In this document: piece by piece, positions 40,788 through 49,539 of the stretch
Layout of the letters: every line of letters begins with the position of its first letter
How positions within the stretch are numbered: position 1 is the stretch's first letter
Source: Bacillota bacterium
GTDB lineage: Bacteria > Bacillota > Clostridia > Oscillospirales > Oscillospiraceae
Direction: 5' to 3'
NCBI GenBank assembly: GCA_021770445.1
Contig: JAETQY010000002.1
Location: forward strand, 62,001-126,000
DNA length: 64,000 nucleotides
Position numbers and translations under genes: made by a program
Notes under the pieces: model-generated
What the model was told of the DNA's origin: nothing
The model's input: only the letters and a program-made list of their open reading frames with translations
The model's database searches: none

Positions 40788-40867
40788 TGCAAAGACCTCC
40801 TTGCACAGGATCGGATACCGGCTGCGGGACAGGCCGCCGCCGCGCCGCCTCTCTGGCGGGTGTCCGT

Positions 40868-40896
40868 ATTGTAGCAGGGCGGAGGGGCTGCGTCAA
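40868..40896 (-). promoter_or_regulatory. Promoter of the HPr-like gene
   Basis: On the minus strand TTGACG and TACAAT are separated by 17 bp. Confidence 0.7.
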
Positions 40897-41098
40897 GGAA
40901 TGAATTGTGGATTTGGAACAAAAATCGGAAAATGAATTTGTGCAATAAGTGCAGAAACAAGCTGGAGCAAAGAAGGCAAGAAAGACATATGACCGCGTGC
41001 AACGGACGGACACGGCACATCCTGCGGGATATATTTGGGAAAACCTACATAGGAGGGGTCAAATTGAAGGGGAAATTTTAGAAAATTGCAAAATCCAC
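40897..41098. other. Gene-poor AT-richer stretch
   Basis: This lies between the HPr promoter and the small transcription unit at 41.1 kb. I see no ORF with a convincing start; a 30-codon frame beginning at the ATG at 40989 lacks a ribosome-binding site. An AGGAGGGG at 41051-41058 precedes only a five-codon frame. It may be the degraded remains of a gene or an untranslated region. Confidence 0.35.
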
Positions 41099-41127
41099 TT
41101 GACAAATGCCTGCTGCCGGTTTACAAT
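41099..41127 (+). promoter_or_regulatory. Strong promoter of the small transcription unit
   Basis: TTGACA and TACAAT are separated by 17 bp. The unit runs to the terminator at 41549. Confidence 0.75.
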
Positions 41128-41201
41128 AACAGAAACCGAAACGGAGGTGGCGTTTAGCTTCTCCGGTCGGCAGAGATTTTTCAGGAAAGAGGTGGGTAAA
41201 G

Positions 41202-41267
41202 ATGCAACAGCGTTATGTTACCCAGGGGGGACTCTTTGCCTGCAAGCGACTGGAGCATATTGTGTGA
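41202..41267 (+). CDS. Very small ORF, 21 residues, possible leader peptide
   Basis: MQQRYVTQGGLFACKRLEHIV begins at an ATG 6-8 nt after AAAGAGGTG and is the first ORF of the transcript that starts near 41134. It is too short to judge by sequence alone. Position suggests either a small protein or a leader for the 42-aa ORF 110 bp downstream. Confidence 0.35.
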   Translation: MQQRYVTQGGLFACKRLEHIV

Positions 41268-41377
41268 GGCTGTTCAAATTGACAGGCCGGGTCACGGATT
41301 TTTCTCCATCGTTTGCGGCGCAGACGGTGGTATTTTTATACCCATTTTTCAGCGACTACAGAAAGGAGATGGCAGCG

Positions 41378-41506
41378 ATGACGATGCCGAAACGGGAAGT
41401 GAACAGTATCTGGTCCAAGGTCCGGGAGGACCGGGACATTGATGATCTGATCTTCAATTACGACGCCTGTCACACCAGTGAGGACGACGCAGACAGCGAC
41501 CGGTGA
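41378..41506 (+). CDS. Small acidic protein, 42 residues, unknown
   Basis: MTMPKREVNSIWSKVREDRD leads into an acidic tail (DIDDLIFNYDACHTSEDDADSDR). The ATG at 41378 is 8 nt after AAAGGAG; the in-frame ATG at 41369 is too close to that site. The track ORF extending to 40949 crosses the promoter and is not credible. The protein has a single Cys and no membrane segment. It is transcribed alone and closed by a strong terminator. I recognise no family. Confidence 0.55.
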   Translation: MTMPKREVNSIWSKVREDRDIDDLIFNYDACHTSEDDADSDR

Positions 41507-41548
41507 AGGCCGTCTGTGACCGGCGGAAGGCCGGTAAAAGAGAATGAG

Positions 41549-41580
41549 ACGCCGCGGCTTTGTGCCGCGGTGTTTTTTTT
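41549..41580 (+). terminator. Terminator of the small transcription unit
   Basis: ACGCCGCGGC and GCCGCGGTGT form a stem around TTTGT, followed by a run of T residues. Confidence 0.85.
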
Positions 41581-41652
41581 GAAAGCCTATTCTATTTTGC
41601 CCAAAAGTTTGCTATAATCAGATGATAAAGACTTCACCGCTTTGGAGGGCCT

Positions 41653-42576
41653 ATGGAACGACTGGAAAAACTGCTGAGAGAGCGCTGCCCGGAGCTGGAG
41701 CTGCGGAGAGACGAGCCTATGTCCAGGCACACCTCCTTCCGGATTGGCGGGCCGGTACCCCTGATGGCCCTGCCCCGCAGTGAGGAGGAGGTACAGGAGA
41801 TCCTGTCCGCGGCGGCTTTGGAGGCGGGCGTCACCCCCTTTTTTATGGGGAACGGCACAAATCTTCTGGTGGCCGACGAGGGGGCAGACCTGTTTGTGGT
41901 CAAGGCGTTCCACGGATTGAACCGTCTGGAGCTGGCGAAGGAGGGTGAGTGGCCCGGCCGCCGCACAATCGTGGCCGGCAGCGGGGTGCTGCTGTCCCAG
42001 CTGGCCAATTTTGCCATGGAGCACGGCCTGACGGGGCTGGAGTTCGCCCAGGGCATCCCGGGCACGGTGGGCGGGGCGATCACCATGAACGCTGGCGCTT
42101 ACGGCGGGGAGATTGCCCAGGTGCTCAGCAGTGTGACCTCTGTGTCCCTCCCGTCGGAGGAACTGATCCGGGAGCGGGATTTTCAATTCTCCTACCGGCA
42201 CAGTATCTATCAGGAGCGGCAGGAGTTTATCCTTCGAGCGAGCTTTACTCTGGAGCAGGGGGACCCAGCCGTCATCAAGGCCCGCATGGAGGAACTGGCC
42301 GCCAAGCGGAAGGAAAAGCAGCCCCTGGAGTACCCCAGCGCCGGGTCCATGTTCAAGCGCCCGGAGGGACACTTTGCCGCCGCCCTCATCGACCAGTGCG
42401 GGCTGAAGGGCTTCACCGTGGGCGGGGCCCAGGTGTCGGCCAAGCACGCCGGCTTCGTGGTCAACCGGGGCGGGGCCACCTGCGCGGATGTGCTGGAGCT
42501 GGTGGACCGGGTGAAGGAGAAAGTCCTCCGGCAGACCGGCGTGGAGCTGGAGATGGAAGTCAAGGTTTTACGATAG
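41653..42576 (+). CDS. murB: UDP-N-acetylenolpyruvoylglucosamine reductase
   Basis: MurB reduces UDP-GlcNAc-enolpyruvate to UDP-MurNAc with FAD and NADPH. The 307-residue protein has the FAD-binding motifs HTSFRIGGP, MGNGTNLLV and GIPGTVGGAITMNAGAYGGE, the SYRHSIY segment, and the catalytic region YPSAGSMFKRP (Ser as acid) with a C-terminal Glu. It is the type II form, lacking the extra domain of E. coli MurB. A TGCTATAAT extended -10 lies at 41610-41618. It leads the murB-rapZ-yvcK-whiA cluster typical of Firmicutes. Confidence 0.97.
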   Translation: MERLEKLLRERCPELELRRDEPMSRHTSFRIGGPVPLMALPRSEEEVQEILSAAALEAGVTPFFMGNGTNLLVADEGADLFVVKAFHGLNRLELAKEGEWPGRRTIVAGSGVLLSQLANFAMEHGLTGLEFAQGIPGTVGGAITMNAGAYGGEIAQVLSSVTSVSLPSEELIRERDFQFSYRHSIYQERQEFILRASFTLEQGDPAVIKARMEELAAKRKEKQPLEYPSAGSMFKRPEGHFAAALIDQCGLKGFTVGGAQVSAKHAGFVVNRGGATCADVLELVDRVKEKVLRQTGVELEMEVKVLR

Positions 42577-42590
42577 AGAGAGTGATTTCG

Positions 42591-43454
42591 ATGGAATTCG
42601 TGATAATCTCCGGCCTGTCCGGAGCGGGGAAGAGCAAGGCGGCCTCCTTCATGGAGGACATGGACTACTTCTGCGTGGACAATCTGCCCGCGCCGCTGAT
42701 TCCCAAGTTCGCGGAGCTGGGCATGGCGGGCTCCGGGGAGTACGACCGGGTGGCCCTGGTCACCGACGTGCGGGCGGGCACCAACTTCGACGGGCTGTTC
42801 CACGCCCTGGAGGACCTGGGGCGAATGAAGTGCTCCTACCGCATCCTGTTCATGGACGCCGCCGACGAGACCATCATCAAGCGGTACAAGGAGACCCGCC
42901 GCTCCCACCCTCTGGGGGAGGAGACCGACAGCCTGGAGGGGGCCATCGCCCTGGAGCGGCGGATGCTGGCCCCCCTGCGGGAGCGGGCGGACAAGATCGT
43001 GGACACCACCAACCTGTCCACCGCCAAGCTGAAGGGGGTCTTGCGGCAGATGTTCGGCCGAGCGGGCACCAACCAGGGGCGGATGGAGGTGCGGGTCACC
43101 TCCTTCGGCTTCAAGCACGGGGTGCCCATGGAGGCCGACCTGGTCTTTGACGCCCGCTTCCTGCCCAACCCCTTCTATGTCACCGAGTTGCGCCCCCTCA
43201 CCGGGCTGGACGATGGAGTACGGGACTATGTGTTTCAGAACGGTCAGGCGGAGGAGTTTTTAAACCGCCTGTGGGACTTGGTGGGCTGGCTGCTGCCCCG
43301 GTATGAGGAGGAGGGCAAGACCTCCCTGGTCATCGCCGTGGGCTGCACTGGCGGCCACCACCGCTCGGTGGCCATTGCCCACGCCCTGGGGGAGAAGATC
43401 AGGGCCCAGGGCTGGCCGGTGGCGGAGAGCCACCGGGACCTGGGACGAAATTAG
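42591..43454 (+). CDS. rapZ: RNase adapter/nucleotide-binding protein RapZ (YvcJ)
   Basis: This 287-residue P-loop protein has Walker A GLSGAGKSKAA (residues 8-18) and the family markers CVDNLPAPLIP, DVRAGTNFDG, RRSHPLG and the C-terminal domain with IAVGCTGGHHRSVAIAH. In E. coli RapZ binds small RNAs and senses GlcN6P; in Bacillus the homologue YvcJ binds nucleotides and affects competence. The ATG at 42591 follows GAGAGAGTG. It lies in the conserved place between murB and yvcK, linking cell-wall precursor supply and central carbon control. Confidence 0.96.
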   Translation: MEFVIISGLSGAGKSKAASFMEDMDYFCVDNLPAPLIPKFAELGMAGSGEYDRVALVTDVRAGTNFDGLFHALEDLGRMKCSYRILFMDAADETIIKRYKETRRSHPLGEETDSLEGAIALERRMLAPLRERADKIVDTTNLSTAKLKGVLRQMFGRAGTNQGRMEVRVTSFGFKHGVPMEADLVFDARFLPNPFYVTELRPLTGLDDGVRDYVFQNGQAEEFLNRLWDLVGWLLPRYEEEGKTSLVIAVGCTGGHHRSVAIAHALGEKIRAQGWPVAESHRDLGRN

Positions 43455-43465
43455 GAGGGATCGCT

Positions 43466-44503
43466 ATGGCGGAATACCCCACCCTTCAGCAGTGGGAGCG
43501 GGGGCCCAAGATCGTGGCCATCGGCGGCGGAACGGGCCTGTCCACCATGCTGCGAGGACTGAAAAAATACACCCAAAACCTTACCGCCATCGTCACGGTG
43601 GCGGACGACGGAGGGGGCTCCGGGATGTTGCGCCAGGACCTGGGGATGCCCCCGCCGGGGGACATCCGCCACTGCATGGAGGCCCTGGCCAACACCGAGC
43701 CTATCATGGAAAAGCTGCTCACCTACCGCTTTACCGAGGGCAGCCTGACAGGGCAGTCCTTCGGCAACCTGATCCTGGCTGCCCTCAACGGGGTGACCGG
43801 CTCCTTTGAGGAGGCGGTCACCGAGATGAGCCACGTGCTGGCCATCACTGGAAGAGTGATCCCGGTGACCAGTGCCGATGTGCAGCTGGAGGCCGTCTTT
43901 GAGAACGGCGCCCGGGTGACGGGGGAGTCCCAGATCGCCGCCTTCAAGAAGGAGCAGGACTGCCGCATCCACCACGTGAACCTGATCCCCGACCACCCCA
44001 AAGCCACTCCGGCGGCGATTGATGCCATCGGGGAGGCCGACCTGATCCTGATGGGGCCAGGGAGCCTGTACACCAGCGTCATCCCCAACCTGCTGGTAGA
44101 GGGGGTGGCCCAGGCGGTGGCCCAGGCGGACGCCCCTAAAATTTACGTCTGCAACATCATGACCCAGGACGGTGAGACCGAGGGCTATACCGCCGCCGAC
44201 CACCTGGAGGCCCTGCTGGTCCACGGCGCGCCCGGGCTGCTGGACCTGTGCCTGGCCAACACCGCCCCGGTACACCCCGGGCTGCTGGAGAAGTACCGGG
44301 AGGAGGACGCCGTCCCCCTGACGGTGGACCGGGAGCGGATCGCCCGGCTGGGGCTGGAGCTGGTGGAGCGGCCGGTGGCGTCCACAGCGGGCAGCTATGC
44401 CCGCCACGACCCGGACCTGCTGGCTCAGGCGGTGCTGGACATCTACCGAAGCCGCGCGGTGCGCATCTTCCGGGGCGAGCGGCGGTATATTTTGGAGGAA
44501 TAA
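43466..44503 (+). CDS. yvcK: Gluconeogenesis/morphogenesis factor YvcK
   Basis: This 345-residue CofD-like protein of the YvcK/GlmR/CuvA group shows KIVAIGGGTGLSTMLRGLK, VADDGGGSGMLR, PPPGDIRHCMEAL, LMGPGSLYTSVIPNLL and ICNIMTQDGET-like segments. In Bacillus it binds UDP-GlcNAc and directs carbon to cell-wall precursors. It starts behind TAGGAGGG and is followed within 3 bp by whiA. All motifs appear intact. Confidence 0.96.
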   Translation: MAEYPTLQQWERGPKIVAIGGGTGLSTMLRGLKKYTQNLTAIVTVADDGGGSGMLRQDLGMPPPGDIRHCMEALANTEPIMEKLLTYRFTEGSLTGQSFGNLILAALNGVTGSFEEAVTEMSHVLAITGRVIPVTSADVQLEAVFENGARVTGESQIAAFKKEQDCRIHHVNLIPDHPKATPAAIDAIGEADLILMGPGSLYTSVIPNLLVEGVAQAVAQADAPKIYVCNIMTQDGETEGYTAADHLEALLVHGAPGLLDLCLANTAPVHPGLLEKYREEDAVPLTVDRERIARLGLELVERPVASTAGSYARHDPDLLAQAVLDIYRSRAVRIFRGERRYILEE

Positions 44504-44505
44504 CT

Positions 44506-45393
44506 ATGTCCTTTGCGGGAGACGTGAAAACCGAGCTGTGCCGCGCCCCCCTGAGCCGGAAGTGCTGCGCTCAGGCGGAGGCCTACGGCGTGCTGCTCTA
44601 CTGCAACACCTTCACCGGGGCTGAGGCCCGTATCGTCACCGAGAACGCCTCCTTTGCCCAGCGGCTGCCCGCCCTGTTCAAGAAGGCCTTCCGACTCACC
44701 TTCGACCGCCTGCCCCAGGGAGAGGGAAAGCAGGTCTTCGCGGTAGATGACCCGGAGAAGCTGGCGGCCATCCGCCAGACCTTCGGGGCCGACCCCAGGG
44801 CCCTGGCCCTCCACCTCAACTTCGCCGTGGTGGAGGAGGCCTGCTGCCGCGCCGCCTTCCTCCGGGGGGTGTTCTTAGCCGGAGGGTCGGTCACCGACCC
44901 CCGGAAGGGCTACCACCTGGAGCTGGCCACCTCCCACCACAGCGTCAGCCGGGAGGTGCTGGCCCTCATGCGGGAGCTGGACCAGGAGCCCCGGTCCGCC
45001 CAGCGCAAGGGCAATACGGTGCTCTACTTCAAGCAGAGCGACCAGATCGAGGACTTCCTCACCTGCATCGGTGCGCCCATCGCCGCCATGGAGGTGATGA
45101 ACGCCAAGCTGGAGCGGGACCTGCGGGGGAAGGTGAACCGCCGGGTGAACTGCGACGCCGCCAACCTGGACAAGGCGGTGGAGGCCGCCATGTCCCAGGT
45201 GGAGGCCATCCGGAGGCTGGAGAAGGCGGGCACCCTCATCACATTGCCGGACAAGCTCCGGGAGGCCGCCGCCCTGCGCCTGGCCCACCCCGAGGACACC
45301 CTGGCCCAGCTGGCCCAGCGCTGCGACCCGCCCATCACAAAATCTGCCCTCAACCACCGGCTGCGCAAGCTGGTGGAGCTGGGAAAGGAGTAA
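44506..45393 (+). CDS. whiA: DNA-binding protein WhiA
   Basis: WhiA combines an N-terminal LAGLIDADG-homing-endonuclease-like fold with a C-terminal helix-turn-helix and affects cell division and chromosome segregation in Firmicutes. The 295-residue protein starts MSFAGDVKTELCRA. It has AAFLRGVFLAGGSVTDP and the HTH in HPEDTLAQLAQRCDPPITKSALNHRLRKL. I use the ATG at 44506, directly after the yvcK stop with TTGGAGGAA as binding site; the track ORF begins falsely inside yvcK. Confidence 0.96.
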   Translation: MSFAGDVKTELCRAPLSRKCCAQAEAYGVLLYCNTFTGAEARIVTENASFAQRLPALFKKAFRLTFDRLPQGEGKQVFAVDDPEKLAAIRQTFGADPRALALHLNFAVVEEACCRAAFLRGVFLAGGSVTDPRKGYHLELATSHHSVSREVLALMRELDQEPRSAQRKGNTVLYFKQSDQIEDFLTCIGAPIAAMEVMNAKLERDLRGKVNRRVNCDAANLDKAVEAAMSQVEAIRRLEKAGTLITLPDKLREAAALRLAHPEDTLAQLAQRCDPPITKSALNHRLRKLVELGKE

Positions 45394-45397
45394 TATT

Positions 45398-45883
45398 ATG
45401 TCAACCTGCACCTTCCGTCCCGCCGTCCCCGGCGACGAGGAATTGATATTGACCTTTATCCGCGCCCTAGCGGACTACGAGCACATGTCCGACCAGGTGG
45501 TGGCCACCCCGGAGATTTTGCGGGAGTGGCTCTTTGAGAAAAAGACGGCGGAGGTCATCTTTGCCGAGGCCGGGGAGAAAGCTGTGGGCTACGCCCTGTT
45601 TTTCCACAACTTCTCCACCTTCCTGGGCCGGGCGGGGGTCTATCTGGAGGACCTGTTCGTCCTGCCCGAGGAGCGGGGAAAGGGCTACGGAAAGGCGCTG
45701 CTCAAGGAGCTGGCCCGCATCGCCGTGGAGCGGGGCTGCGGCCGGCTGGAGTGGGCGTGTCTCGACTGGAACAAGCCCTCCATCGACTTCTACACCAAGA
45801 AGATGCACGCCGTCCCCATGGATGAGTGGACGGTGTACCGTCTCACCGGGGAGACCCTGGAAGAGGCGGCGAAGCCCGAGTAG
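45398..45883 (+). CDS. GNAT family N-acetyltransferase
   Basis: This 161-residue protein has the GNAT fold: FRPAVPGDEELILTFIRALADYEHMSDQV, the V/IAEAGEKAVGYALFFHNFSTFLG strand pair, acetyl-CoA loop EERGKGYGKALLKEL (about residues 92-106) and WACLDWNKPSIDFY. The pattern resembles the diamine/spermidine N1-acetyltransferase-like group, which would fit with a polyamine importer elsewhere in the window, but the substrate is inferred. It follows whiA by 4 bp and is followed by a palindromic repeat. Confidence 0.88.
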   Translation: MSTCTFRPAVPGDEELILTFIRALADYEHMSDQVVATPEILREWLFEKKTAEVIFAEAGEKAVGYALFFHNFSTFLGRAGVYLEDLFVLPEERGKGYGKALLKELARIAVERGCGRLEWACLDWNKPSIDFYTKKMHAVPMDEWTVYRLTGETLEEAAKPE

Positions 45884-45892
45884 ACGCACCAA

Positions 45893-46025
45893 AAGCCTTC
45901 CCCTTTAGGGAAAGGTGCCCCAGTTCGCAAACTGGGGCGGATGAGGTCGTTTGGCGGAGTGTACCGGTTGTCGGCCTCATCCGTCACGGCTTCGCCGTGC
46001 CACCTTCCCCTGAAGGGGAAGGCTT
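45893..46025. repeat. Palindromic MITE-like repeat, copy 2
   Basis: This 133-bp element has terminal inverted repeats of 25 bp (right arm CACCTTCCCCTGAAGGGGAAGGCTT; left arm with two mismatches to it). The inner layout is the same as the copy at 3175-3316: GCCCCAGTT/AACTGGGGC hairpin, GGATGAGG/CCTCATCC pair and a final hairpin CACGGC-TTC-GCCGTG. It lies between the GNAT and dnaE genes, ending about 30 bp before the dnaE ribosome-binding site. Confidence 0.85.
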
Positions 46026-46068
46026 GCCGCCTGCGGGCGGGACGAGAGAGAAAGAGGAGGAACCGACC

Positions 46069-49000
46069 ATGTCCTTTGTCCACTTACACCTGCATACGGA
46101 ATTTTCTCTGCTGGACGGCGCCTGCCGCATCAAGAAGCTGGTGGAGCGGGTGAAGGAGATGGGCCAGGAGGCGGTGGCCATCACCGACCACGGCTGCATG
46201 TACGGGGTGATCGACTTCTACCGGGCCTGCAAGGCGGCGGGAGTGAAGCCCGTCATCGGCTGTGAGGTCTACGTGGCCCCCCGGGGGCGGACCCGGTTCC
46301 AGAAGGTCCACGAGTTCGACTCCCGCTATAACCACCTGGTCCTGCTGTGCCGGAACGAGGAGGGCTACCGCAACCTCAGCTACATGGTGTCCAAGGGCTA
46401 TCTGGAGGGCTTTTACATCAAGCCCCGGATCGACCTGGACCTGCTCCGGGAGCACACCGGGGGGCTGATCGCCTGTTCCGCCTGTATGTCCGGGGAGATC
46501 TCCCGGCTGTTGCTGGCGGGGGACTACGACCAGGCCAAGGCGGTGGCCCTGGAGATGCGGGAGCTGTTCGGGGAGGACGGCTACTACCTGGAGCTCCAGG
46601 ACCACGGCATCCCCGCCCAGAAGCAGGTGAACGCCCAGATCGTTCGCCTGAGCCAGGAAACGGGCATCCCCCTCATCGCCACCAACGACGCCCACTACCT
46701 CCGCCGGGAGGACGCCGAGACCCAGGATATCCTCATGTGCATCCAGACGGGCAAGACCCTGGACGAGCCCGGCCGGATGCGCTTTGAGACGAGGGAATTT
46801 TTTGTCAAGTCGGAGGCGGAGATGGCCGCCCTGTTTCCGGAGCACCCAGAGGCCATCGAAAACACGGCCAAGATTGCCCAGCTGTGCAATGTGGAATTTG
46901 AGTTCGGTAAGTATCACCTGCCCCTGTTCCAGCTTCCCGAGGGCTGGACCGACGGGGAGGCATACTTCCGTAAGCTGTGTCTGGACGGCTTCGCCTGGCG
47001 CTACCCGGACCAGCCCCCGGAGTACCTGAAACAGCTCAACTACGAGATGGACATGATCCGCAAGATGGGCTTTGTGGACTACTTTTTGATCGTCTCCGAC
47101 TTCATCGGCTACGCCAAGGGCCAGGGTATCCCGGTGGGGCCGGGCCGGGGCTCGGCGGCGGGGTCCATGGTGGCCTACTGCCTGAACATCACCGACGTGG
47201 ACCCCATGGAGTACGGGCTGTACTTCGAGCGCTTCCTCAACCCGGAGCGGGTATCCATGCCTGATATCGACATCGACTTCTGCCCCCGTCGCCGGCAGGA
47301 GGTCATCGACTACGTCAAGCGCAAGTATGGCGAGGACCACGTGGCCCAGATCGTCACCTTCGGCACCATGGCCGCCCGGGGCTCCGTCCGGGACGTGGGG
47401 CGGGTGATGGGGGTGCCCTACGGGGAGGTGGACGCCCTGGCCAAGCTGATTCCCAGCGGCCCAGGGGCGCTGCACATTACCCTGGAGGAGTCCCTCAAGC
47501 TGTCCAAGCAGCTGAAGGATGCCTACGACGAGAACCCCGCCACCAAAAAGCTGATCGACACCGCTATGGCCATCGAGGGGATGCCCCGGAACACCTCCAC
47601 CCACGCCGCCGGGGTAGTGATTACCCGCCGGCCGGTGGTGGACTACGTCCCCCTGGCCGCCAACGACGGCCAGCCGGTGACCCAGTACGTCATGACCACC
47701 CTGGAGGAGCTGGGGCTTCTCAAGATGGACTTTCTGGGCCTGCGCAACCTCACCGTCCTGGACGACGCGGCTAAGATGGTGCAGAAGAAGGAGCCCGGCT
47801 TTACCATCGATGCCATCCCGGAAAACGACCCGGCCACCATGGCCATGCTGGCCGAGGGCAAGACCTCCGGCGTGTTCCAACTGGAGTCTGCCGGTATGAC
47901 CGGTGTGTGCGTGGGGCTGAAGCCCAAGAATATTGAGGATATCTGCGCGGTGATCGCCCTGTACCGGCCCGGACCCATGGACTCCATCCCTAAATTCCTG
48001 GCCTGCGCCCAGGACCCGGCCAAGGTGACCTACAAGGACCCCTCCCTGGTGCCCATCCTGTCCGGGACCTACGGGTGTATCGTCTATCAGGAGCAAGTGA
48101 TCCGCATCTTCCAGGACCTGGCGGGCTACTCCCTGGGTCAGGCGGACATGGTGCGCCGGGCCATGAGCAAGAAGAAGGTCAAGGAGATCGAGAAGGAGCG
48201 GGAGGCCTTCCTCCACGGCGACCCCGCCCGGAACATCCCCGGCTGCGTGGCCAACGGGGTGCCCGAGGAGGCGGCTCAGGCCATCTACGACGAGATGTAC
48301 GACTTCGCCGAGTACGCCTTCAACAAGTCCCACTCCCTGGTCTACGCCATCGTGTGCTACCAGACGGCCTGGTTCAAGTGCCACCACCCCAGGGAGTACA
48401 TGGCTGCCCTGCTCACCTCGGTGCTGGACTCCACCGAGAAGGTGGCCGAGTACATCGCCGAGTGTCGGGAGATGGGCATCAAACTGCTGCCCCCCGATGT
48501 GAACCAGTCCGGGGCGGACTTCACCGTGGTGGAGGAGGGCATCCGCTTCGGCCTGGTGGCCCTGAAGGGGGTGGGGCGGTCCTTCATCGCCAACCTGCTG
48601 TCCGAGCGGGAGAAAAACGGCCCCTTCGCCGATTTTATGGACTTCTGCGACCGGCTCTTCGACCAGGACATGAACCGGCGGATGGTGGAGAGCCTCATCA
48701 AGAGTGGGGCCTTCGACACCATGGGCTGCCGCCGGTCCCAGCTGATGCAGGTCTACGGCCAGGTGCTGGACGGCATCGCCGCCGCCCGGAAGCGGAACGT
48801 GGAGGGACAGCTGGACCTGTTCGGCTTTGGGGGCGGGGAGGAGGAGAACGCGCCTCTGCCCAACCTGGTCCTGCCCGACCTGCCCGAATACACCCCCCAG
48901 GAGCTGATGACCATGGAGAAGGAGACGACCGGCCTCTACCTGTCCGGCCACCCCATGGACCAGTACCGAGAGCTGGCAAAGCAGCTCGGGGCGGTGACCA

Positions 49001-49539
49001 TCGGCTCTATTTTAAATGACTTCCAGCGGGAGGACGGCCCCCGGGAGTACCGGGACGAGCAGCGGGTGTCTATCGCCGGGGTAATCTCCACCTACCGCAC
49101 CCGCACCACCCGAAATAACACCCTGATGGCCTATGTGATGCTGGAGGATGACACGGCCTCCATGGAGCTGATCTGCTTCTCCCGGACGCTGAATGAGAGC
49201 GGCAGCTTCATCCGGGAGAACGCCGCCATCCTGGCCGCGGGCAAGATCTCCGCCCGGGACGACAAGGAGCCCCAGCTGATGGTGGACACAATCCAACCTC
49301 TTAACGGCCTGGAGGTGTCCGCCGGAAGCGGAGAAACTCTGTACCTCCGTATGCCCTCCCGGGAGGACCCCCGCCTGCGGAAGGTACGGCTGGCCCTGTC
49401 CTTCTTCCCCGGGGAGGATCAGGTGGTGCTCTACTTTGAGGACTGCAAAAAGCGGGTGGGCTCCCGGTGCGAAATTCACCCGGCCCTGGTAGACGACCTG
49501 AAGGAGCGGCTGGGGGAGGAAAACGTGGTGGTGAAGTGA
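46069..49539 (+). CDS. dnaE: DNA polymerase III subunit alpha (DnaE)
   Basis: This C-family replicative polymerase has 1156 residues. The N-terminal PHP domain starts HLHLHTEFSLLDGA; the palm carries PDIDIDF with Asp399, Asp401 and Asp403 and GPGRGSAAGSMVAY. A helix-hairpin-helix region and a C-terminal OB-fold (VSIAGVISTYRTRTTRNN...) follow. In low-GC Firmicutes, DnaE extends primers and PolC does processive synthesis; polC is also in this window. The ATG at 46069 follows AGGAGG; the track start lies inside the upstream repeat. Confidence 0.97.
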   Translation: MSFVHLHLHTEFSLLDGACRIKKLVERVKEMGQEAVAITDHGCMYGVIDFYRACKAAGVKPVIGCEVYVAPRGRTRFQKVHEFDSRYNHLVLLCRNEEGYRNLSYMVSKGYLEGFYIKPRIDLDLLREHTGGLIACSACMSGEISRLLLAGDYDQAKAVALEMRELFGEDGYYLELQDHGIPAQKQVNAQIVRLSQETGIPLIATNDAHYLRREDAETQDILMCIQTGKTLDEPGRMRFETREFFVKSEAEMAALFPEHPEAIENTAKIAQLCNVEFEFGKYHLPLFQLPEGWTDGEAYFRKLCLDGFAWRYPDQPPEYLKQLNYEMDMIRKMGFVDYFLIVSDFIGYAKGQGIPVGPGRGSAAGSMVAYCLNITDVDPMEYGLYFERFLNPERVSMPDIDIDFCPRRRQEVIDYVKRKYGEDHVAQIVTFGTMAARGSVRDVGRVMGVPYGEVDALAKLIPSGPGALHITLEESLKLSKQLKDAYDENPATKKLIDTAMAIEGMPRNTSTHAAGVVITRRPVVDYVPLAANDGQPVTQYVMTTLEELGLLKMDFLGLRNLTVLDDAAKMVQKKEPGFTIDAIPENDPATMAMLAEGKTSGVFQLESAGMTGVCVGLKPKNIEDICAVIALYRPGPMDSIPKFLACAQDPAKVTYKDPSLVPILSGTYGCIVYQEQVIRIFQDLAGYSLGQADMVRRAMSKKKVKEIEKEREAFLHGDPARNIPGCVANGVPEEAAQAIYDEMYDFAEYAFNKSHSLVYAIVCYQTAWFKCHHPREYMAALLTSVLDSTEKVAEYIAECREMGIKLLPPDVNQSGADFTVVEEGIRFGLVALKGVGRSFIANLLSEREKNGPFADFMDFCDRLFDQDMNRRMVESLIKSGAFDTMGCRRSQLMQVYGQVLDGIAAARKRNVEGQLDLFGFGGGEEENAPLPNLVLPDLPEYTPQELMTMEKETTGLYLSGHPMDQYRELAKQLGAVTIGSILNDFQREDGPREYRDEQRVSIAGVISTYRTRTTRNNTLMAYVMLEDDTASMELICFSRTLNESGSFIRENAAILAAGKISARDDKEPQLMVDTIQPLNGLEVSAGSGETLYLRMPSREDPRLRKVRLALSFFPGEDQVVLYFEDCKKRVGSRCEIHPALVDDLKERLGEENVVVK

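Noticed and set aside
40949-41377. 185-aa plus-strand ORF at 40949
   Set aside because: Its 5' half spans the promoter at 41099 and has no binding site or coding character. Only the last 42 codons have a credible start.
46084-48951. 955-aa minus-strand ORF antisense to dnaE
   Set aside because: It is a shadow of the dnaE frame with low-complexity translation and no domain; long antisense frames are expected at this GC content.
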